Source: Gammaproteobacteria bacterium
GTDB lineage: Bacteria; Pseudomonadota; Gammaproteobacteria; Pseudomonadales; Azotimanducaceae
DNA length: 35,335 bases
Reading direction: 5' to 3'
Assembly (NCBI GenBank): GCA_020832055.1
Contig: JAFIFL010000011.1
Location: 1-35,335 of the forward strand
The notes below the pieces were generated by a model. It had not been told where the DNA came from and searched no databases. It saw nothing but the letters and a program-made list of their open reading frames with translations. This document shows positions 31,849-35,335 of the stretch, in pieces. A program made the position numbers and the translations under genes. How positions within the stretch are numbered: position 1 is the stretch's first letter; each line of letters begins with the position of its first letter.

Positions 31849-32664
31849 TCAGGTCACGGCCGCGCGGACGCGGGCGGACACCCACTCGCTGGCGAGCACG
31901 GTGGCGAGGATGAGCAGGAAGATCATGCTCACCCGTCCCCAGGCCAGCACGTTTACCGACGCCATCAGTTCCAGGCCGATACCGCCGGCGCCCACGAGGC
32001 CGAGAATGGTCGCCTCGCGGATGTTGATGTCCCAGCGGTAGACGCTGATGCCGGCGAAGGCCGGCATGATCTGGGGAACGATGGCGTACAGGCGCATCTG
32101 GGCCGGGCTGGCGCCGGTGGCGACGATGGCTTCCACCGGCTTGGCGTCACTTTCCTCGATGGCCTCATAGAGCAGCTTGCCGATGAAGCCGATGGAGCGC
32201 AGGGCGATGGCGATGATACCGGCCAGGACGCCGGGCCCTAGGATCATCACCAGCAGCAGGGCCCAGATCAGCGAGTTGATGGACCGGGAGGAGACGATGA
32301 CGAGCAGCGCGACCGCGCGCAGTCCCGGTATGGCCGGCGTGGTGTTGCGGGCGGCGAGAAAGGCCAGCGGCGTCGCGACGACCAGAGCGAGCAGGGTTCC
32401 GAGCGTGGCGATGTTGAGCGTGTCCCAGAGGGGGCGCCAGAGCGTGCCCGTGTAGGCCCAGTCCGGCGGCACCATGCGCGAAAGCAGATCGGCGCCCTGC
32501 CTTGGTGCGTCGGTGACGAAGATCCAGATGGTGCGCTCCGAGATGAACTGCCAGCTTAAGGCCAGCAACGCCACCACGGCGAACCAGCCGAGCCAGGCCA
32601 GCAGGACCGCCCTCGGCGTGCGCTGGCGCCACAGGGGCTGGCCGTTGGCGTGGATCACCGGCAT
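31849..32664 (-). CDS. phnE: Phosphonate-type ABC transporter permease, second PhnE
   Basis: A 271-residue inner-membrane permease with six predicted segments. The ATPase-docking loop is ESDAKPVEAIVATGASPAQM, and WDINIREATILGLVGAGGIG is the PhnE signature. Its ATG shares one base with the stop of the first permease (TGATG), so translation is coupled. The two PhnE-type subunits probably form a heterodimer, as in several bacteria, instead of the single PhnE of E. coli. The long frame reaching further upstream is the other reading frame of the first permease. Confidence 0.92.
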   Translation of the reverse strand: MPVIHANGQPLWRQRTPRAVLLAWLGWFAVVALLALSWQFISERTIWIFVTDAPRQGADLLSRMVPPDWAYTGTLWRPLWDTLNIATLGTLLALVVATPLAFLAARNTTPAIPGLRAVALLVIVSSRSINSLIWALLLVMILGPGVLAGIIAIALRSIGFIGKLLYEAIEESDAKPVEAIVATGASPAQMRLYAIVPQIMPAFAGISVYRWDINIREATILGLVGAGGIGLELMASVNVLAWGRVSMIFLLILATVLASEWVSARVRAAVT

Positions 32665-33455
32665 CAGCGCAGCCTGCCGCGAATGAAGCCTGAGACGTAC
32701 TCGGAGAGCAGCACGATGGCGATGATCAGCAGCAGGATGGCGGCTGCCGTGTCGTACTCGTAGCGGTCGAAGGCGGTGTTCAGGGTGGCGCCGATGCCGC
32801 CGGCGCCGACGATACCGATGATGGCCGATTCCCGGAAGTTGATGTCCAGGCGATACATGCTCACCCCCACCAGCCGGGGCAGCACCACCGGCATCACGCC
32901 CCAGTGCAGGGTCTGCGTTGCAGATCCGCCGGTGGCGCGAATGGCTTCCAGGGGCTTGGGGTCCATGGCTTCGATGTCCTCGGCGAGCAGCTTCGCGATG
33001 AAGCCGATGCTGGCGAAGGCGAGGGTGGCCACGCCTGCCAGGGGCCCGAAGCCGAGCATGGCCACGAACAGAATGGCGATGATGATTTCCTGGAAGCTGC
33101 GGGAGATGGCGATGAAGCCACGGCAGATCAGATACACCGGCAGCGGTGACAGATTGCGGGCGGCACCCACCGCCACCGGCACGGCCAGCAGCAGGCCGAT
33201 GGTGGTACTGACGAAGGTCATGGCCAGACTTTCGAGGAAACCTTCGAGGATGTCCGCGCCGCGGCTGCTGAAGTCCGGGGTGAACAGGGCCGCTGCGAAT
33301 GCGGCGCCGCGTTCGAGGCCTTCGGCCACCCGCTGCCAATTCACTTCCAGGCTGCCCACCGCGAGGAACAGGTAGACCAGCACCGCCAGCGACAGCCCCC
33401 AGCGCAGGCGCGGGTCCGCAATCATCGGCGGCCGGTGCCAGACGCGGACGCTCAT
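32664..33455 (-). CDS. phnE: Phosphonate-type ABC transporter permease, first PhnE
   Basis: A 263-residue inner-membrane permease with six predicted segments. [21 protein letters not shown] is the coupling loop and [20 protein letters not shown] the family signature, closely parallel to the second permease, so the pair arose by duplication. ATG 33455 overlaps the ATPase gene by 4 bases (ATGA). It works with the binding protein at 34255 and the ATPase at 33452 to import phosphonates or related oxyanions. Confidence 0.93.
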   Translation of the reverse strand: MSVRVWHRPPMIADPRLRWGLSLAVLVYLFLAVGSLEVNWQRVAEGLERGAAFAAALFTPDFSSRGADILEGFLESLAMTFVSTTIGLLLAVPVAVGAARNLSPLPVYLICRGFIAISRSFQEIIIAILFVAMLGFGPLAGVATLAFASIGFIAKLLAEDIEAMDPKPLEAIRATGGSATQTLHWGVMPVVLPRLVGVSMYRLDINFRESAIIGIVGAGGIGATLNTAFDRYEYDTAAAILLLIIAIVLLSEYVSGFIRGRLR

Positions 33456-34264
33456 GCTTCGGTTACCGCGACGTCATCGTCACTGGCCTCGGCCTGTGCC
33501 GTACCGGTGTCCCAGTCTTCCGCACCATAGATCTCGGTGAGTACGGCATCGTCCAATGCCGTGGCGGGGCCGTCATAGACGATGCGGCCGGAGCGCAGGC
33601 CGATGACGCGCTGGCAGTAGCGCCGCGCCAGCGGCACGTCGTGAATGTTGATGATGGCCGGCAGGCCGCGCTCACCGCACAGACGGGTGATCAGGCGCAT
33701 GATCTGACGCGAAGTGCGCGGATCCAGGCTGGCGGTGGGTTCGTCCACCAACAGCAGATCCGGCGTCTGCATCAGCGCCCGAGCGATGCCGACCCGCTGT
33801 CTCTGGCCGCCGGACAGGGCGTCGGCCCGGCGGTCCACCATGGCGCCGAGTTCCACCTGATCGAGCAGATCGAAGGCCCGCTCGATGTCGGCCTGGGGAA
33901 AGCGCCGCAGGGCCGCGCGCCAGAAACCGACGTAGCCGAGCCGGCCGGAGAGCAGGTTCTCCATCACCGACAGCCGCTCCACCAGGGCGAACTCCTGGAA
34001 GATCATGCCGATGCGACGCCGCGCCTGACGCAGGGATCTGCGATCCAGGGACGTGAGCTCCGTGTCGCCGAGCCAGATGCGGCCCGCGGTGGGCTCCACC
34101 AGACGGTTGATGCAGCGGATCAGCGTGCTCTTGCCGGCCCCGGACGGGCCGATGAGCGCAATGACTTCGCCGGCATCGAGGCTGAAGCTGACGTCATCGA
34201 GGGCCAGGGCATCCTTGCCGTAGCGTTTGCTGAGGCCCTCTATCCTGAGCAGACCTAACGACAC
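33452..34264 (-). CDS. phnC: Phosphonate-type ABC transporter ATP-binding protein PhnC
   Basis: A 270-residue ATPase. Walker [10 protein letters not shown] is at about residues 39-47, Q-loop [19 protein letters not shown] is typical of PhnC, signature LSGGQRQR, Walker [12 protein letters not shown], and the switch His in INIHDVPLA. The last 20 residues are acidic (DDDVAVTEA), an extension beyond the core. The start is GTG 34264, overlapping the end of phnD by 10 bases; the ribosome-binding site is weak, so coupling to phnD translation is likely. Confidence 0.93.
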   Translation of the reverse strand: MSLGLLRIEGLSKRYGKDALALDDVSFSLDAGEVIALIGPSGAGKSTLIRCINRLVEPTAGRIWLGDTELTSLDRRSLRQARRRIGMIFQEFALVERLSVMENLLSGRLGYVGFWRAALRRFPQADIERAFDLLDQVELGAMVDRRADALSGGQRQRVGIARALMQTPDLLLVDEPTASLDPRTSRQIMRLITRLCGERGLPAIINIHDVPLARRYCQRVIGLRSGRIVYDGPATALDDAVLTEIYGAEDWDTGTAQAEASDDDVAVTEA

Positions 34265-35205
34265 TGGTAGCTCACGTTGTTGGCGCTGTCGATGTCGCGG
34301 ATCACCTGCCAGTGCTCGCGATAGGTGATGGGCAGGAACTGGGCCTCGCCGGACTCGCGGAACTCCGCTGCCAGGGCCGAGCCTTCCCAGGGAAAACTGA
34401 AGAAGGCCGCACGGATCTTTTCGGCCAGTTCAGGTGCCAGATTGTGGGCATGGCCGTAGGCGGTGGTGGGGAAGGTGTCCGAGCGGTAGATGCTGCGGAC
34501 CTGATCGGCGCGGATCACACCGCGGGCGATCATGCGACGCATGACGGAGTTGGCAATGGCAGCGGCATCGTAGTCCCGGTTGACGACGCCCAAGACCGAG
34601 TTGTCGTGCTTGCCCGAGAACGCGGCGCGGAAATCCCTGTCACTCAGACCCGCCTCCTGCTGCAGCAAGGCCAGGGGCGCCTTGTAGCCGGAGTTCGATG
34701 TCGGCGCCGTGAAGGCCAGGGATCGGCCCCGAAGGTCTGCCAGGGATTCGATGCCGGAATCCGGCCGGGTGATGATCTCCATCTGATAGCCATAGCTGTC
34801 GTCCGCTGCCGCCATCATGGCGAAGGGAACGAAACCTGCGCAGTTCACGGCCAAGGGTGTGCTGCCGGTATTGAAGCCGGCGATGTGCAGACGGCCGGCA
34901 CGCATGGCCTCGAGCTGGGCGGCATTGGACTGCACCGGAAAGAACCGCACGCTGCGCCCGGTCTCCCGGGAGAGGTGATCGATGAACTCGGCCCAGACGC
35001 CACTGTAGGTCGCCGGGTCCTCCACCGGGGTGTAGGCGAAGATCAGCATGCGCGGATCGATGATCTGACGGCTGTTGGCCGGGAGATCCGCCACCAGATC
35101 GCCCGTACGATCGCAGAGGTGGGCGGCGAGATCACCGCGCTGGCATTCGGCCAGCGCGGGAGCTCCGGTGGCCAGCAGCGCGAGCAGGAGCAGCGTCGCC
35201 TTCAT
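34255..35205 (-). CDS. phnD: Phosphate/phosphite/phosphonate-binding protein PhnD
   Basis: A 316-residue periplasmic binding protein of the PhnD family. The signal peptide [18 protein letters not shown] is cleaved before ECQRGD. Family regions are [43 protein letters not shown] and [17 protein letters not shown], the last two carrying the ligand-binding Ser/Thr/Asn loop. Four Cys in the mature part may form disulfides. Whether the ligand is a phosphonate, phosphite or phosphate cannot be decided from sequence. AGAGGA lies 5 bases before ATG 35205; the frame extends to 35280 but without signal logic. First gene of the operon phnD-C-E-E. Confidence 0.92.
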   Translation of the reverse strand: MKATLLLLALLATGAPALAECQRGDLAAHLCDRTGDLVADLPANSRQIIDPRMLIFAYTPVEDPATYSGVWAEFIDHLSRETGRSVRFFPVQSNAAQLEAMRAGRLHIAGFNTGSTPLAVNCAGFVPFAMMAAADDSYGYQMEIITRPDSGIESLADLRGRSLAFTAPTSNSGYKAPLALLQQEAGLSDRDFRAAFSGKHDNSVLGVVNRDYDAAAIANSVMRRMIARGVIRADQVRSIYRSDTFPTTAYGHAHNLAPELAEKIRAAFFSFPWEGSALAAEFRESGEAQFLPITYREHWQVIRDIDSANNVSYQCR

Positions 35206-35240
35206 GAGATCCTCTCGGTTCGACTCGTTACTGGGGCGGC

Positions 35241-35268
35241 GAGACAGCCTAATCCAGGATTGTGACAG
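35241..35268 (-). promoter_or_regulatory. PhoB-box-like site upstream of phnD
   Basis: On the minus strand the sequence reads CTGTCAC (35268-35262), CTGGATT (35257-35251) and CTGTCTC (35247-35241). The starts of these 7-base blocks are 11 and 10 bases apart. PhoB boxes are direct repeats of CTGTCAT/C-like 7-mers spaced 11 bases. The middle block is degenerate. The site ends about 36 bases before the ATG. A TTGCAT lies just upstream at 35275-35270. Regulation by phosphate starvation would suit a phn operon. Confidence 0.45.
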
Positions 35269-35335
35269 CGATGCAAACACGAAGCGATGCAGTAGACGTG
35301 ACCCAGCAGACGCTGTCCGTGCGGGGATATTGAGA

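Overview
This is a GC-rich chromosomal stretch of a Gram-negative bacterium, most likely a gammaproteobacterium. The evidence is the E. coli-like order potF-G-H-I, several lipoprotein signal peptides, a DksA/TraR-type protein, a pterin dehydratase, a PEP carboxylase ending in the conserved NTG, and REP-like repeats carrying a TGTGGGAG tag as seen in pseudomonads and xanthomonads. I cannot name the genus. No rRNA, tRNA, CRISPR array, transposase or phage gene is visible. Genes are dense and intact; the only gene-free stretch above 300 bp is 15292-16014, which holds a promoter and a tandem repeat array.

Layout. 1-3774 (minus): start of a lipoprotein cut by the window edge, a small His/Cys-rich exported protein, an M13 metallopeptidase lipoprotein and a DMT-type transporter. 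3897-6911: an SDR (+), a VOC protein (+), a strong minus-strand terminator between them, then an SDR plus SYLF-protein pair (-). 7149-15353 (minus): one promoter followed by eight co-directional genes, an ABC importer of the PotFGHI (putrescine) type and then four overlapping genes for a papain/C39-like peptidase, a RimK-like ATP-grasp ligase, a GCS2-type carboxylate-amine ligase and an N-formylglutamate-amidohydrolase-like enzyme. 15421-16015: 3.6 copies of a 163-bp repeat built from two facing hairpins. 16015-19789: CinA-type protein, DUF6491-like lipoprotein, DksA-like protein, pyroglutamyl peptidase, O-methyltransferase and pterin-4a-carbinolamine dehydratase. 19937-23418 (+): ppc and an SDR. 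23536-31615: thioesterase, M48 protease, PQQ-type sugar dehydrogenase, exported bifunctional-nuclease/PDZ protein, membrane-anchored methyltransferase, a fourth SDR and a DUF3300 protein. 31849-35205 (minus): a complete phnDCEE phosphonate-type importer with a PhoB-box-like site upstream.

How the genes work together. The clearest unit is the 7149-15353 run. An importer for a small cationic amine is followed by two different amide-bond-forming ligases and two amide-bond hydrolases, which suggests a pathway that conjugates an imported amine, or a glutamyl/peptidyl group, and later trims or recycles the product. No single family is new; the combination and its product are what deserve testing. 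The phn operon is a self-contained uptake system without catabolic genes in the window. The four SDRs, thioesterase and VOC protein are scattered and do not form a recognisable catabolic operon. Starts were chosen by ribosome-binding site, gene overlap and signal peptide; several are GTG or TTG.
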